The position numbers were made by a program, and so were the translations under genes. Source: Desulfovibrio piger ATCC 29098 (GTDB taxonomy: Bacteria > Desulfobacterota > Desulfovibrionia > Desulfovibrionales > Desulfovibrionaceae). Taken from it: 64,000 nt of DNA. Each line of letters opens with the position of its first letter. The stretch's first letter is position 1. Positions 54,237 through 63,729 of this stretch are shown here, piece by piece. Location: positions 856,665-920,664 of the forward strand of contig NZ_DS996359.1 of assembly GCF_000156375.1 (NCBI RefSeq), read 5' to 3'. Below the pieces are notes generated by a model. The model had not been told where the DNA came from, did not search any database, and worked only from the letters and a program-made list of their open reading frames with translations.

Positions 54237-55550
54237 ATGGCATCAGCATCGGTTAATCCCCTCGGACAATCTTCTCTGGCCAAGCGCCTGGGCTGGACCT
54301 TCCTCCTTCTGTGCTGCTACAGAATCGGTGTGCATGTGCCCATCCCCGGTGTGGATGCCGCGGCCCTGGCCGCGTATTTCAAAAGCCTGTCGGGAACGTT
54401 GTTCGACATGTTCGACATGTTCTCCGGTGGCGGCCTGTCCAACGTGTCCGTCTTCTCTCTGGGTGTCATGCCCTACATCTCGGCGTCCATCATCATGCAG
54501 CTCCTGCAGGTGGTGAGCCCCGATATCAAGCGCATGGCCAAGGAAGAAGGCCAGGCCGGACGCCGCAAGATAACCCAGTACACCCGTTACCTGACCGTAC
54601 TGATCACCCTGGTGCAGGGCCTGTTCATCTCCATCGGGCTCGAATCCATGACCAGCCCCGACGGCACGCCCATCGTGCTCAATGCGGGCTGGCATTTCCG
54701 CATGGTGACCATGGCCACCTTCACGGCCGGTTCCATGCTCGTCATGTGGCTGGGTGAGCAGATCACTGAGCGCGGCATCGGCAACGGCATCTCCCTGATC
54801 ATCTTCTGCGGTATCGTGGTGGGCATCCCGCGCGGCATCATGCAGTCCATGGACCTCATCAAGTCCGGCAGCATGAGCATCTTCCTCGCGGTCATCATCG
54901 TGCTGCTCATGGCCGCCGTGCTGACGGCCATCGTGTTCGTGGAGCGTGCCCAGCGCCGTATCCCCATCAGCTACGCCAAGCGCCAGATCGGACGCAAGAT
55001 GTTTGGCGGCCAGAACACGCACCTGCCCCTGCGCGTCAATACGGCGGGCGTCATCCCGCCCATTTTCGCCTCGTCGCTGCTGCTGTTCCCGGCCACGGTG
55101 GGCCAGTTCTCCACCAATGAATACGTCAGGATGGTCACGGACTTCTTTGCTCCGCACGGCGTCCTGTACAATGTGCTCTATGTTGTCCTGATCTTCTTCT
55201 TCTGCTACTTCTACACGGCCATCATCATCGATCCGAAGGATATGGCCGAGAACCTGAAGAAGAACGGCGGCTTCGTCCCCGGCATCCGCCCCGGCGAACG
55301 CACCCAGGAATACATCGACACCGTACTCTCGCGTCTGACCCTGAGCGGCGCGGTGTACATCTCGGCCATTTCCCTGCTGCCCATGCTCATGATTGCCAAG
55401 TTCAACGTGCCGTTCTACTTCGGTGGTACCAGCCTGCTGATCCTTGTCGGCGTGGCCATGGACTTCATGAATCAGGTCGAGTCCCACATGATCTCAACCC
55501 AGTACCAGGGGTTGATGAACAAGGCGGCCCGCAAGGGCGGCCGCATGTAA
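54237..55550 (+). CDS. secY: SecY, protein translocase channel subunit
   Basis: 437 residues, ten transmembrane helices. Landmarks: RLGWTFLLLCCYRIGVHVPI, the plug region LFDMFDMFSGGGLSNVSVFS, LGVMPYISASIIMQLLQVV, and the cytoplasmic loop FVPGIRPGERTQEYIDTVLS. It forms the inner-membrane channel for secreted and membrane proteins with SecE/SecG. The start follows GGTAACGAG; an ATG at 54237 is the only good candidate. Confidence 0.97.
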   Translation: MASASVNPLGQSSLAKRLGWTFLLLCCYRIGVHVPIPGVDAAALAAYFKSLSGTLFDMFDMFSGGGLSNVSVFSLGVMPYISASIIMQLLQVVSPDIKRMAKEEGQAGRRKITQYTRYLTVLITLVQGLFISIGLESMTSPDGTPIVLNAGWHFRMVTMATFTAGSMLVMWLGEQITERGIGNGISLIIFCGIVVGIPRGIMQSMDLIKSGSMSIFLAVIIVLLMAAVLTAIVFVERAQRRIPISYAKRQIGRKMFGGQNTHLPLRVNTAGVIPPIFASSLLLFPATVGQFSTNEYVRMVTDFFAPHGVLYNVLYVVLIFFFCYFYTAIIIDPKDMAENLKKNGGFVPGIRPGERTQEYIDTVLSRLTLSGAVYISAISLLPMLMIAKFNVPFYFGGTSLLILVGVAMDFMNQVESHMISTQYQGLMNKAARKGGRM

Positions 55551-55575
55551 TTCTGGCAAAGAGAGCTGGAAAGTC

Positions 55576-56370
55576 ATGAAGAAGTATCAAGGCGCATTCA
55601 TCAAAAATGAGCGGGAGATCGCCTGCCTGCGCGAGGCCAACCGTATGGTGGCCAACATCCTGGATGCCATCGGCGATATCGTCAAGCCGGGCGAGACGAC
55701 CATGCGCTTTGAAGAACTGGCGCGTGACATGTGCGCCGATTATAAAGTGAAACCGGCCTTTTTGGGCTATTACGGCTACCCCTACGCCACATGCTGCTCG
55801 GTCAACGAGCAGGTGGTCCACGGTTTTCCCTCCCCGCGGCTGCTTGAGGAAGGGGACATCGTCAGCGTCGACATGGGCGTGGTCTTTGAAGGTTTTGTGG
55901 GCGACGCTGCGCGCACCTTCCCTGTGGGCAAGGTGAGCGAGGAAGCCTGCAAGCTCATGCGCGTCACGGAGGAGAGCCTCTATGTCGGCATCGAGCAGGC
56001 GCGTGCCGGTAACGATGTCTATGCCATCGGTATGGCCGTGCAGAACTATGTGGAAGCCGCCGGTTTCAATGTCGTGCGTCAGTATGTGGGCCACGGTGTT
56101 GGCGCCAAGATGCACGAAAAGCCGGAAGTCCCCAACTATCACCCCGGTGGCCGTGGGCTGACCCTGCGTAACGGCATGGTCATCGCCATTGAGCCCATGG
56201 TCACCGCCGGCAGCTACGAGGTGGACGTTCTGGAAGACAAATGGACTGCTGTGACACGCGACCGCCGACTGGCTGCGCATTTTGAACACAGTGTAGCCAT
56301 TACGCCGGACGGGCCCCGGATCCTGAGCATTTCGGACCGCGGCCTGAACCGGACGACAATTGGTTGTTGA
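55576..56370 (+). CDS. map: type I methionine aminopeptidase
   Basis: 264 residues. Removes initiator Met from nascent proteins. Metal ligands and active-site residues are seen in VHGFPSPRLLEEGDIVSVDM (His, Asp), GFVGDAARTF (Asp), VGHGVGAKMHEKPEVPNY (His), IAIEPMVTAGS (Glu) and EHSVAITPDG (Glu). It sits directly after secY, as in many bacteria; adk is missing from its frequent place between them. GAGAGCTGGAAAG precedes the ATG. Confidence 0.95.
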   Translation: MKKYQGAFIKNEREIACLREANRMVANILDAIGDIVKPGETTMRFEELARDMCADYKVKPAFLGYYGYPYATCCSVNEQVVHGFPSPRLLEEGDIVSVDMGVVFEGFVGDAARTFPVGKVSEEACKLMRVTEESLYVGIEQARAGNDVYAIGMAVQNYVEAAGFNVVRQYVGHGVGAKMHEKPEVPNYHPGGRGLTLRNGMVIAIEPMVTAGSYEVDVLEDKWTAVTRDRRLAAHFEHSVAITPDGPRILSISDRGLNRTTIGC

Positions 56371-56519
56371 CAGAGCAGGTAAAGATGGATAAAGGTTTCT
56401 GTTCCCGCTGCTAATGAGCGGTGAGCAGCCGTATTGACCGGGTTTGTGTTGTGCTTCCGGCAGCGGCAAACCTTGGTCACGCAAAGCCGGATGGCTTTGC
56501 CACTCATTGGAGACGAATC

Positions 56520-56633
56520 ATGAAAGTCAGACCTTCCGTCAAAAAAATATGCCCCAAGTGCAAGGTGATCCGGCGCAAGGGTGTTCTTCGAGTTATCTGC
56601 GAAAACCCCCGGCACAAGCAGCGCCAGGGCTAG
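56520..56633 (+). CDS. rpmJ: 50S ribosomal protein L36
   Basis: 37 residues, [20 protein letters not shown] then [17 protein letters not shown]. Zinc ligands are Cys11, Cys14, Cys27 and His32. GGAGACGAATC precedes the ATG. infA, often found just upstream of rpmJ, is absent here; the 149-base gap after map holds no gene. Confidence 0.96.
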
Positions 56634-56648
56634 GGCAGGAGACGTACT

Positions 56649-57017
56649 GTGGCGAGAATTGCAGGTGTTGATTTGCCTCGTGGCAAACGTGTGGACATTG
56701 CGCTCACCTATATCTATGGCATCGGCCGTGCTACGGCCCTGCAGATCCTGAGCACCACCGGTGTGAACTGGGAGCGCAACATTGATGATCTTTCCGCCGA
56801 CGAAGTGAACGAGATCCGTAAGGAACTCGAACAGAACTACAAGGTGGAAGGCGACCTCCGTCGCGAGATCTCTACCAATATCAAGCGCCTCATGGACATC
56901 GGCTGCTTCCGTGGCCTGCGCCATCGTCGCGGCCTGCCCGTGCACGGTCAGCGCACCCACACCAATGCGCGTACCCGCAAGGGGCCCCGTCGCGGTGTGG
57001 TGGGCAAGAAGAAGTAG
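56649..57017 (+). CDS. rpsM: 30S ribosomal protein S13
   Basis: 122 residues from a GTG at 56649, with AGGAG upstream. [33 protein letters not shown] and [20 protein letters not shown] are universal. It contacts L5 and the P-site tRNA from the 30S head. Confidence 0.97.
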   Translation: MARIAGVDLPRGKRVDIALTYIYGIGRATALQILSTTGVNWERNIDDLSADEVNEIRKELEQNYKVEGDLRREISTNIKRLMDIGCFRGLRHRRGLPVHGQRTHTNARTRKGPRRGVVGKKK

Positions 57018-57062
57018 GGCGCATTCCTTTTCACGCGAATTTAGCCAGATTGAGGTAATATC

Positions 57063-57452
57063 ATGGCCAGACCCAAGAAAGTGGTCAAGAAAAGAGAAAA
57101 GAAGAACGTGCCCGTGGGCATTGCCCACATCCAGGCTTCGTTCAACAATACCATCATCACCTTTACGGACACTCGCGGCAACGCCATCAGCTGGGCCTCT
57201 TCCGGCCAGAGCGGTTTCAAGGGTTCCCGCAAGTCCACCCCCTTCGCTGCCCAGGTTGCTGCCGAAACTGCCGCCCGTAAGGCCCAGGACAACGGCATGC
57301 GCACCGTGGGTGTGTATGTGAAGGGCCCCGGCTCCGGTCGTGAAGCCGCCATGCGCGCCATTGCCGCTGTTGGCTTCCGGGTTGCTTTCATCCGCGACGT
57401 TACGCCCATCCCCCACAATGGTTGCCGGCCGCCCAAGCGCCGTCGCGTGTAG
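57063..57452 (+). CDS. rpsK: 30S ribosomal protein S11
   Basis: 129 residues: the basic start [51 protein letters not shown] and [20 protein letters not shown]. It lines the E-site platform. GAGGTAATATC precedes the ATG. Confidence 0.98.
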   Translation: MARPKKVVKKREKKNVPVGIAHIQASFNNTIITFTDTRGNAISWASSGQSGFKGSRKSTPFAAQVAAETAARKAQDNGMRTVGVYVKGPGSGREAAMRAIAAVGFRVAFIRDVTPIPHNGCRPPKRRRV

Positions 57453-57499
57453 TTGGCTGCCCGAGAGGCAGTGGTAATCAACGCAAGAGGATTCTTCAA

Positions 57500-58126
57500 A
57501 TGGCCAAATATACTGAAGCCAAATGCCGCATTTGCCGTCGCGAGGGCTGCAAGCTCTTCCTGAAGGGCGACCGCTGCTTTACCGACAAGTGCGCTTATGA
57601 TCGCCGTCCCTACGCTCCTGGCCAGCACGGCCGTGCGCGTAAGAAAGTCAGCGAATACGCCGTCCAGCTGCGCGAGAAGCAGAAGACCCGCCGCAGTTAC
57701 GGTATCCTGGAAAAGCAGTTCCGTGGATACTTCGAAAAGGCTGAAATGCAGAAGGGCGTCACCGGTACCAACCTGCTGGTGATCCTGGAACGCCGCCTGG
57801 ACAACGTGGTGTACCGTCTCGGTTTCGCCAACTCCCGTAACCAGGCCCGTCAGCTGGTGCGTCACGGCATCTTCACCCTCAATGGCCACAAGGTGACCAT
57901 CCCCTCGCTGCAGGTGCGCGTGGGCGATACCATCGAAGTGCCCGAAAAGAACCGCAAAATCCCCGTTCTGGCCGAAGCCCAGGAAGTCATCGCCCGCCGC
58001 GGTTGCCCCGCCTGGCTGGAAGCCGACGGCGCCGCTTTCAAGGGCACCGTGAAGGCTCTGCCGCAGCGTGACGACATCCAGTTCCCGGTCAATGAACAGC
58101 TGATCGTTGAACTTTACTCGAAATAA
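57500..58126 (+). CDS. rpsD: 30S ribosomal protein S4
   Basis: 208 residues from the ATG at 57500 (AAGAGG upstream). The N-terminus has a zinc-type set of cysteines, [18 protein letters not shown] then C again in TDKC, followed by [20 protein letters not shown] and the S4 RNA-binding domain [20 protein letters not shown]. It begins 16S assembly. Confidence 0.97.
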   Translation: MAKYTEAKCRICRREGCKLFLKGDRCFTDKCAYDRRPYAPGQHGRARKKVSEYAVQLREKQKTRRSYGILEKQFRGYFEKAEMQKGVTGTNLLVILERRLDNVVYRLGFANSRNQARQLVRHGIFTLNGHKVTIPSLQVRVGDTIEVPEKNRKIPVLAEAQEVIARRGCPAWLEADGAAFKGTVKALPQRDDIQFPVNEQLIVELYSK

Positions 58127-58137
58127 GCGGGGGCTTC

Positions 58138-59181
58138 ATGCTTATCAAACAGGGCGAACGCCTTATCAATGCGCGCAACTGGAACGAGCTCGTCAAGCCC
58201 GACCAGATCCTGCGCGACGAAGACACGGCCAGCAGCACGCACGGCAAGTTTGTTTGCGAACCGCTGGAGAGAGGTTACGGCACCACCATCGGCAATGCCA
58301 TGCGTCGTGTGCTGCTTGCCTCCCTGCAGGGTGCTGCCTTTGTGTCTGTGAAGATTACCGGCGTGCAGCATGAGTTCACCACCATCCACGGCGTCCTCGA
58401 AGACGTCACCGACGTGGTGCTGAACATCAAGCAGGTGCGTCTGCGCATGGACACGGACGAACCGCAGCGCCTGACGCTTCGCGTTGACAGCAAAGGGCCT
58501 GTTACGGCCGCCCAGATTCAGGCCAATCAGCATGTGACCGTGCTCAATCCTGAACAGCACATCGCCACCCTCACCGAGGACGTGGTGCTGGAGATGGAAT
58601 TTGAAGTGCGCATGGGTAAGGGCTATGTGCCTGCCGACATGCACGAAGGTCTGGCCGATGAAATCGGTTTGATTAAGCTGGACTCCTCCTTCTCGCCGGT
58701 TCGCAAGGTCGCCTACGCTGTGGAACAGGCTCGTGTGGGTCAGATGACCAACTACGACCGCCTGATCCTGGAAGTGTGGACCGACGGCTCGCTGACCCCT
58801 GAAGATGCCATCGCGTACAGCGCCAAGATCATCAAGGATCAGATCTCGGTGTTCATCAACTTCGATGAACGTGTGTCCGGTGACATGCGTCACGGCAGCA
58901 GCGACAGCGGCGAGACCAACGAGCATCTCTTCAAGAGCATCGACGATCTCGAGCTTTCGGTGCGCGCCACCAACTGCCTGCGCAGTGCCAACATCGCGCT
59001 GGTGGGCGAACTGGTGCAGCGTTCCGAGGCTGAAATGCTCAAAACCAAGAACTTCGGCCGTAAATCTCTGGACGAGATCAAGGAAGTCCTGCACGACATG
59101 GGCCTTGATTTCGGCATGAAGGTTGACGGTTTCGAAAAGAAATATCAGGACTGGAAAAGGAAGCAGCAAAATGAGGCATAG
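58138..59181 (+). CDS. rpoA: RNA polymerase alpha subunit
   Basis: 347 residues. The N-terminal dimerisation domain ([40 protein letters not shown]) is followed by a linker and a C-terminal domain of about 65 residues with [20 protein letters not shown] and [20 protein letters not shown] that binds UP elements and activators. GGGGGC precedes the ATG. Its end overlaps the rplQ start by 11 bases. Confidence 0.98.
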   Translation: MLIKQGERLINARNWNELVKPDQILRDEDTASSTHGKFVCEPLERGYGTTIGNAMRRVLLASLQGAAFVSVKITGVQHEFTTIHGVLEDVTDVVLNIKQVRLRMDTDEPQRLTLRVDSKGPVTAAQIQANQHVTVLNPEQHIATLTEDVVLEMEFEVRMGKGYVPADMHEGLADEIGLIKLDSSFSPVRKVAYAVEQARVGQMTNYDRLILEVWTDGSLTPEDAIAYSAKIIKDQISVFINFDERVSGDMRHGSSDSGETNEHLFKSIDDLELSVRATNCLRSANIALVGELVQRSEAEMLKTKNFGRKSLDEIKEVLHDMGLDFGMKVDGFEKKYQDWKRKQQNEA

Positions 59182-59575
59182 CAATTCCGGCAAAAAACTT
59201 TCGCGGACGCCTGCGCACCGTAAGGCCCTGTTGCACAATCTCGCCAAGGCGCTGCTTATCCACGGCCGCATCCGCACCACCGAAGTGAAAGCCAAGGAAC
59301 TCCGCGGCGTTGTCGAGCCGCTGATCTCCCTGGCCAAGCGCAACGACCTGCACGCCCGCCGTCTGGCTTACCGCGTGCTGTGCGACTACGCTCTGGTTAA
59401 GCGCCTGTTTGACGAAATTGGTCCCCAGTTCGCCGGTGTGCCTGGTGGTTACACCCGCGTGATGAAGCTGGCCATGCCCCGCAAGGGCGATAACGCTCCC
59501 ATGGCCATCATCGAACTGACCCGCCTGCCCGAAGCCAAGACGGAAGCTCCCGCCAAGGCTGAAAGCGCCGAGTAG
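59171..59575 (+). CDS. rplQ: 50S ribosomal protein L17
   Basis: 134 residues from the ATG at 59171 inside the end of rpoA; the frame stays open upstream but that part is rpo[21 protein letters not shown] and [20 protein letters not shown] open it; [20 protein letters not shown] and [10 protein letters not shown] follow, then an Ala/Glu-rich tail. Last gene of the block, closed by a strong terminator. Confidence 0.97.
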   Translation: MRHSNSGKKLSRTPAHRKALLHNLAKALLIHGRIRTTEVKAKELRGVVEPLISLAKRNDLHARRLAYRVLCDYALVKRLFDEIGPQFAGVPGGYTRVMKLAMPRKGDNAPMAIIELTRLPEAKTEAPAKAESAE

Positions 59576-59622
59576 TTCCGATGACCGTGTCCGGCTCCGG
59601 CCGGATGAGGGAAAAGGATACA

Positions 59623-59647
59623 AGGGCCCCCGCAAGGGGGCCTTTTT
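59623..59647 (+). terminator. terminator of the ribosomal block
   Basis: Stem GGCCCCC/GGGGGCC with a GCAA loop and a T-run, about 50 bases after rplQ. Confidence 0.88.
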
Positions 59648-60095
59648 GCGTTCTTGGGACAAAGTCCGGGGAGAAGAGGAGGGGGGCGCCCGCACGGCAG
59701 GGTACTGCCATTCCTGTTCCCGTCCTGTGGTATGGATACCGCTGATTCGGAAAGATGAAGAGAGTGCCGGCCCGCCCTTCCTCTGTTCTCTCTCCCTCTA
59801 ACAGCTGCCCCTGCATCCTCGAACCACTGATCGACAAGGCAAGGCATCACGCTGCGGGCAGCCTGCGGGAGTGGACTTCTCGTGCATGGCCGATGATTTT
59901 GTCCCTGCTGTTGTCTTTCTGAAGACCCGCTTTCCTGTGCCGGTGCTGTTCGTTCTCTCGTGTCTCTTCCTTTGTTCCAGAGCGCAGCCTGGTGGCCTGA
60001 AGGCCTTCGCTCCTGTGGGTACGGCTTTGCCGATGGCGGGCTGCTCTGCACTGGCCTGCTTCTGAAGCGCGCGTTTTGAGGGGAGTGGGGGTGTT
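59648..60095. other. gene-free stretch between rplQ and selD
   Basis: About 450 bases with no supported gene. Short frames with no ribosome-binding site occur on both strands. It ends in the palindromic repeat at 60096-60150; a selD promoter must lie between that and 60280 but I see no good match. Confidence 0.4.
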
Positions 60096-60150
60096 TGAGG
60101 GGGCGAGGGGAAACTTTTCGGCGCTAGGAAAAGTTCCCCTCGCCCCCTCA
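60096..60150. repeat. GC-rich palindrome, member 4 of a dispersed family
   Basis: Arms 60096-60119 and 60128-60150 pair over 23 bp with one bulged A (TGAGGGGGCGAGGGGAA and ACTTTTC with their complements). On the minus strand AAACACCCCCACTCCCCTC and AAAAC follow, closely like member 3. Confidence 0.65.
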
Positions 60151-60279
60151 ACAACACATTCTTGATGTGCATCCTCCAGCCCCTTTCCCGGCATGACTTG
60201 CCAGCAGGGGGGCTTTCATGGCATGGACGGCCTGTGCCTGTGTGGCATCTTTTTATTTTTCAACAAAGCGAGGTTCATC

Positions 60280-61338
60280 ATGAAGTTGCTGGAAAAGGCC
60301 CGGGCCGCCGGCTGAGCGGCAAAAATGGCTCCAGGGGCCCTGGAGCAGCTTTTGCGGGGCCTCGCGCCCCGTGGATCGTCGGATCTGGAACAGCGCGTCA
60401 TTGCCGGGCGTGCCCGTAACGAGGACGCCGTGGTCGTGCGCATGCCTGCGGGCAAGGCCATCGTACAGACCGTGGACATCCTGGCGCCCATCGTCAACGA
60501 TGCCTTCTGGTTCGGCCGCATCGCGGCCTGCAATGCCCTGTCGGATGTCTATGCGCTGGGCGGGCAGCCCTGGTGCGCCATGAACGTGGCTTTTTTCCCC
60601 ACCTGCCTGACCGAGAACGATCCCGAGAACATCCTGGCCAATATCCTGCGCGGCGGCATGGATGCCCTGGAAGAAGCCGGGGCCGTGCTGGCCGGCGGGC
60701 ATACGGTGCAGGACGACGAGCTCAAGTACGGCATGGCCGTGACCGGCGTCATCGCCCCTGAGCATGTGGCCGCCAATGACAAACTGCGGCCCGGCCTGCG
60801 CCTGCTGCTGACCAAGCCGCTGGGCACGGGTATCCTGGCTACCGGTGTCAAGGCGCGCTGGGACGATCATGAAGAAAGCGAAGCCCTGCTGCAGCGCTGG
60901 TGCGGACGCCTCAACCGTATCCCCGGGGAGGCCATCGCCCACTTCCGCATCCCGGCCGCCACGGACATCACCGGCTTTGGCTTGGGCGGCCATCTGCTGG
61001 AGATGGCGCAGGCCTCGGGTGTCTGCGTATCGTTGCGGACGGAAGCCCTGCCGCTGCTGCCCCACGCGCTGGAGTATGCCCGCATGGGCCTCATCCCGGC
61101 GGGCAGCCATCTCAACCGCACCCACTGTGCTCCTGCCGTGGATGTGGCGTCTTCGGTAGATGAGGCGGTGGAAAGCATCGTGTTCGATGCCCAGACTTCG
61201 GGCGGCATCGTGCTGGCCGTGCCGGACGCTGAGATGGCTACGGTACGTGACTGGCTGGAGGCCAGAGGCGAGCTGGCCGTGGAGATCGGCGAGGTGCTGG
61301 AGGCGCGTCCCGACGGCAAGTATTTGCAGCTGCGGTAG
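60280..61338 (+). CDS. selD: SelD, selenide water dikinase, with in-frame UGA read as selenocysteine
   Basis: Makes selenophosphate from selenide and ATP. The true start is the ATG at 60280. The frame reads MKLLEKARAAG, then TGA at 60313-60315, then AAKMAPGALEQLL, matching the family's catalytic G-(C/U)-x-x-K, with Sec12 and Lys15. Taken as a stop, the TGA would leave a headless protein from 60325. A hairpin at 60328-60346 fits a bacterial SECIS. Later motifs: TVDILAPIVNDAFWFGRIAA, NALSDVYALGGQPWCAMNVA, LAGGHTVQDDELKYGMAVTG, ATDITGFGLGGHLLEMA and FDAQTSGGIVLAV. 352 residues, normal length. Sec in SelD is known in other bacteria. Confidence 0.92.
60328..60346 (+). promoter_or_regulatory. SECIS-like hairpin downstream of the selD UGA
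   Basis: GCTCCAGG and CCTGGAGC pair over 8 bp around GGC, starting 12 bases after the UGA with its apex about 21 bases away, a distance suited to SelB recruitment in bacteria. The sequence is also coding. Confidence 0.65.
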
Positions 61339-61556
61339 CAGGGGAGAGGCTCAGGCCCCTCATGTGCCGCAGGCAAGGCGGGAGCCTTTCCCAGTCACGA
61401 TCCCGGGCTTGCCACGGTTCTCCCCGGAAAGGTGGCATGCCGGAAGAGCCGAGTCCCCGCCAGCGACCCTGTGGCAAGGTTCGGGAACGTCTGTGTTCCT
61501 GTCGCCGGTTCCCGTGTCCCCTCCTGTCCGGTACTGAGGGGAGGGCTGGCCGAGGC
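61339..61556. other. non-coding stretch between selD and tRNA-Leu
   Basis: About 220 bases after selD with no gene recognised. No clear terminator for selD was found; the sequence leads into the tRNA promoter. Confidence 0.35.
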
Positions 61557-61585
61557 TTGCGGGAAAGGGGTGTCTGTGGTATAAA
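61557..61585 (+). promoter_or_regulatory. promoter of tRNA-Leu
   Basis: TTGCGG (61557-61562), 17-base spacer, TATAAA (61580-61585), placing the start a few bases before the tRNA. Confidence 0.65.
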
Positions 61586-61595
61586 AGTCATCTTT

Positions 61596-61679
61596 GCGAG
61601 AGTGGCGGAATTGGTAGACGCACTGGACTTAGAATCCAGCGGTTTATCCATACGGGTTCAAGTCCCGTCTCTCGCACCA
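61596..61679 (+). tRNA. tRNA-Leu (anticodon TAG)
   Basis: A class II tRNA of 84 bases including encoded CCA. The acceptor is GCGAGAG/CTCTCGC, the anticodon loop in CTGGACTTAGAATCCAG gives TAG, followed by a variable arm and the T-arm ACGGGTTCAAGTCCCGT. It reads CUA and probably other CUN codons. Confidence 0.96.
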
Positions 61680-61686
61680 GAATTTG

Positions 61687-61728
61687 CAAGGACGTCCCCG
61701 GCATGGCTGTGGGACGTCCTTGTTTTAT
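61687..61728 (+). terminator. terminator of tRNA-Leu
   Basis: A 12-bp stem CAAGGACGTCCC with its complement, then TTTTATCT. Confidence 0.85.
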
Positions 61729-62005
61729 CTGACTCTCCGGAAAGCGCTTTTCCCATGCCCTGCCAGCGGAATACAGGGACATCCTGTGTCCCGGCGATGT
61801 CGCAGGCAGCAGTCCCCCTCGTCATAGAGCCGACGATCAGTCCATCTACAGTCTGCGACGGGGTGGTGCTGCCCTTGAGCCGTCTCCTTCCGGGCCACAG
61901 CGGGCGATGCCGCAGCAGACCGCGGCACGGTTCTGGCCTCCCCCTGCCTGAGCCTGGGGGGCTTCCTTCCCCTTTCCCCGTTTCGCCAAAGGAACGCTTT
62001 CCATC
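61729..62005. other. gene-free stretch upstream of tig
   Basis: The tRNA-Leu to tig gap is about 585 bases. The sequence before the candidate promoter shows no gene; the stretch after it would be a tig leader of about 220 bases with no recognised riboswitch. Confidence 0.4.
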
Positions 62006-62033
62006 TTGACCGGCACGCTTCCGTGCTTATCTT
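62006..62033 (+). promoter_or_regulatory. candidate promoter of tig-clpP
   Basis: TTGACC (62006-62011), 16-base spacer, TATCTT (62028-62033). Confidence 0.4.
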
Positions 62034-62263
62034 TGACGGCAGAGAGCTGTCGGGAGACCGGCGCCCTGCCGCTTGAAATCCGCCCTTCTTTGGGCTATGA
62101 GAAGCGATTGTCGTGGCTGGCGAGTCCCTCGCCATGCCGGATGATGCGTGCCTTGCGCCGCATCATCATTCATAGAACTGCCGTGCGGCCCAGGTCGCGG
62201 TCGTCTTCGGGGCATCCCCGGGGCGCGGCGGAAAAAAGAGACTTTTCGTTAAAGGAGCGCCTC

Positions 62264-63586
62264 GTGGAATATACTGTTGAAGATTTGTCCCCGGTCAAGA
62301 AAAAGGTTGCCATCACCACTGATCCCAAGGAAGTGGAAGCCGCCATCATGGGCGCTGTCGCCCTGTACAAGACGTCTGTGCAGATTGACGGTTTCCGCAA
62401 GGGCAAGGTGCCCGCTTCCGTCATCGAACAGCGTTTCCGCGACCGCATCTACGAAGAGGCCCGCCAGGACCTCGTCAACGTGCACATCAATGAAGTGATG
62501 TCCAAGCTGAACGTGACCCCCGTCTCCGGCATCAACATGGTGGACGGCGAGCCTGTCATGGAACGCGGCAAGGGCATGAACTACAGCATCGAGTTCGAAG
62601 TGCTGCCCACCTTCGATCTGCCTCCCTACGAAGGCATGGAAGTGGAGCAGGAAAAGACCATCGTGGACGACGCTGAAGTGGAAGAAGTGGTGGAACGCAT
62701 CCGCCGCGACCGCGCCAAGCTGGTGCCCGTGGACGGTGACGGCCCGGCCGTGGACGGCCAGGTGGCCAACATCGACTTCTGCGCCTACGAAAACGGCCAG
62801 CCCCTGGAAGGCATCAAGGCTGACGGCTTCGATCTGGCCCTGGGCGAAAAGCAGGCCCTGGAAGATTTCGAGAACCTGGTCAAGACCATCAAGCTGGGTT
62901 GCGAAGCCGAAGGCGACATCACCTTCCCCGAAGACTTCCTGGCCAAGGACCTGGCCGGCAAGACCGTGACCATGAAGGTCAAGGTGCATGCCATCAAGGA
63001 ACGCCAGCTGCCCGCCGTGGATGACGAACTGGCCAAGGCCGTGGGCGTGGAAAACGTGGAAAAGCTCAAGGCCGGCATCCGCGAAAGCTACCGCTCCAGC
63101 CGCTACAACCTGAACAAGGGTTCCGCCCAGAAGTCCATGCTGGACAAGCTGGTGAAGATGGTGGAATTCGAACTGCCGCCCAGCATGGTGGACGTGCAGG
63201 CCCGCACCCTGCTGGCCGACATGCGCGCTCGCATGGAACGCCAGGGCAAGAGCCTGGATTCCCTGGGCAAGACCGAAGAAGAACTGCTGAAGGAAGTCCA
63301 GCCCCAGGCCGAAGAGATCACCCGCATGCAGGTGCTGCTGCTGGCCATCGCCAAGAAGGAAGGCCTGGACGTGAACGAGCAGGAAGTCAATGCCCAGCTC
63401 TACCAGCTGTGCATGCGCAGCGGCGAAGACTTCAAGCAGGTTCGCGAAGCCTATGAAAAGAGCGGCATGATCTTCACCCTGCGTGACCGCATCCTGGCCG
63501 ACAAGGCCATGGACGCCATCTACGCCAAGGCCCAGGTGAAGGAAGTGGAGCCCAAGGCTGCTGAAAAGACTGAAGAAAACAACTAA
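62264..63586 (+). CDS. tig: trigger factor, ribosome-associated chaperone
   Basis: 440 residues from a GTG at 62264 with AAAGGAG upstream; earlier in-frame starts lie in the leader. The ribosome-binding domain holds [16 protein letters not shown] (signature GFRxGxxP for L23 docking). The central FKBP-like PPIase region starts near [19 protein letters not shown]. The helical C-terminal arms form the substrate cradle, ending in a charged Glu/Lys tail. It is followed by clpP, the usual tig-clpP-clpX arrangement. Confidence 0.96.
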   Translation: MEYTVEDLSPVKKKVAITTDPKEVEAAIMGAVALYKTSVQIDGFRKGKVPASVIEQRFRDRIYEEARQDLVNVHINEVMSKLNVTPVSGINMVDGEPVMERGKGMNYSIEFEVLPTFDLPPYEGMEVEQEKTIVDDAEVEEVVERIRRDRAKLVPVDGDGPAVDGQVANIDFCAYENGQPLEGIKADGFDLALGEKQALEDFENLVKTIKLGCEAEGDITFPEDFLAKDLAGKTVTMKVKVHAIKERQLPAVDDELAKAVGVENVEKLKAGIRESYRSSRYNLNKGSAQKSMLDKLVKMVEFELPPSMVDVQARTLLADMRARMERQGKSLDSLGKTEEELLKEVQPQAEEITRMQVLLLAIAKKEGLDVNEQEVNAQLYQLCMRSGEDFKQVREAYEKSGMIFTLRDRILADKAMDAIYAKAQVKEVEPKAAEKTEENN

Positions 63587-63729
63587 AGCGAGCGATGTCT
63601 GCACCACGGTGCAGATGTTTCCCGCATCTTTCCGGCGACGCTTCGTCGTCCGCTTTTGACGTACGCCGCGGCGGTTCTTCCGTCGCGGCGGCGTCGAATT
63701 TATACGGTTTAACTCACAGAGAGGTTTTC

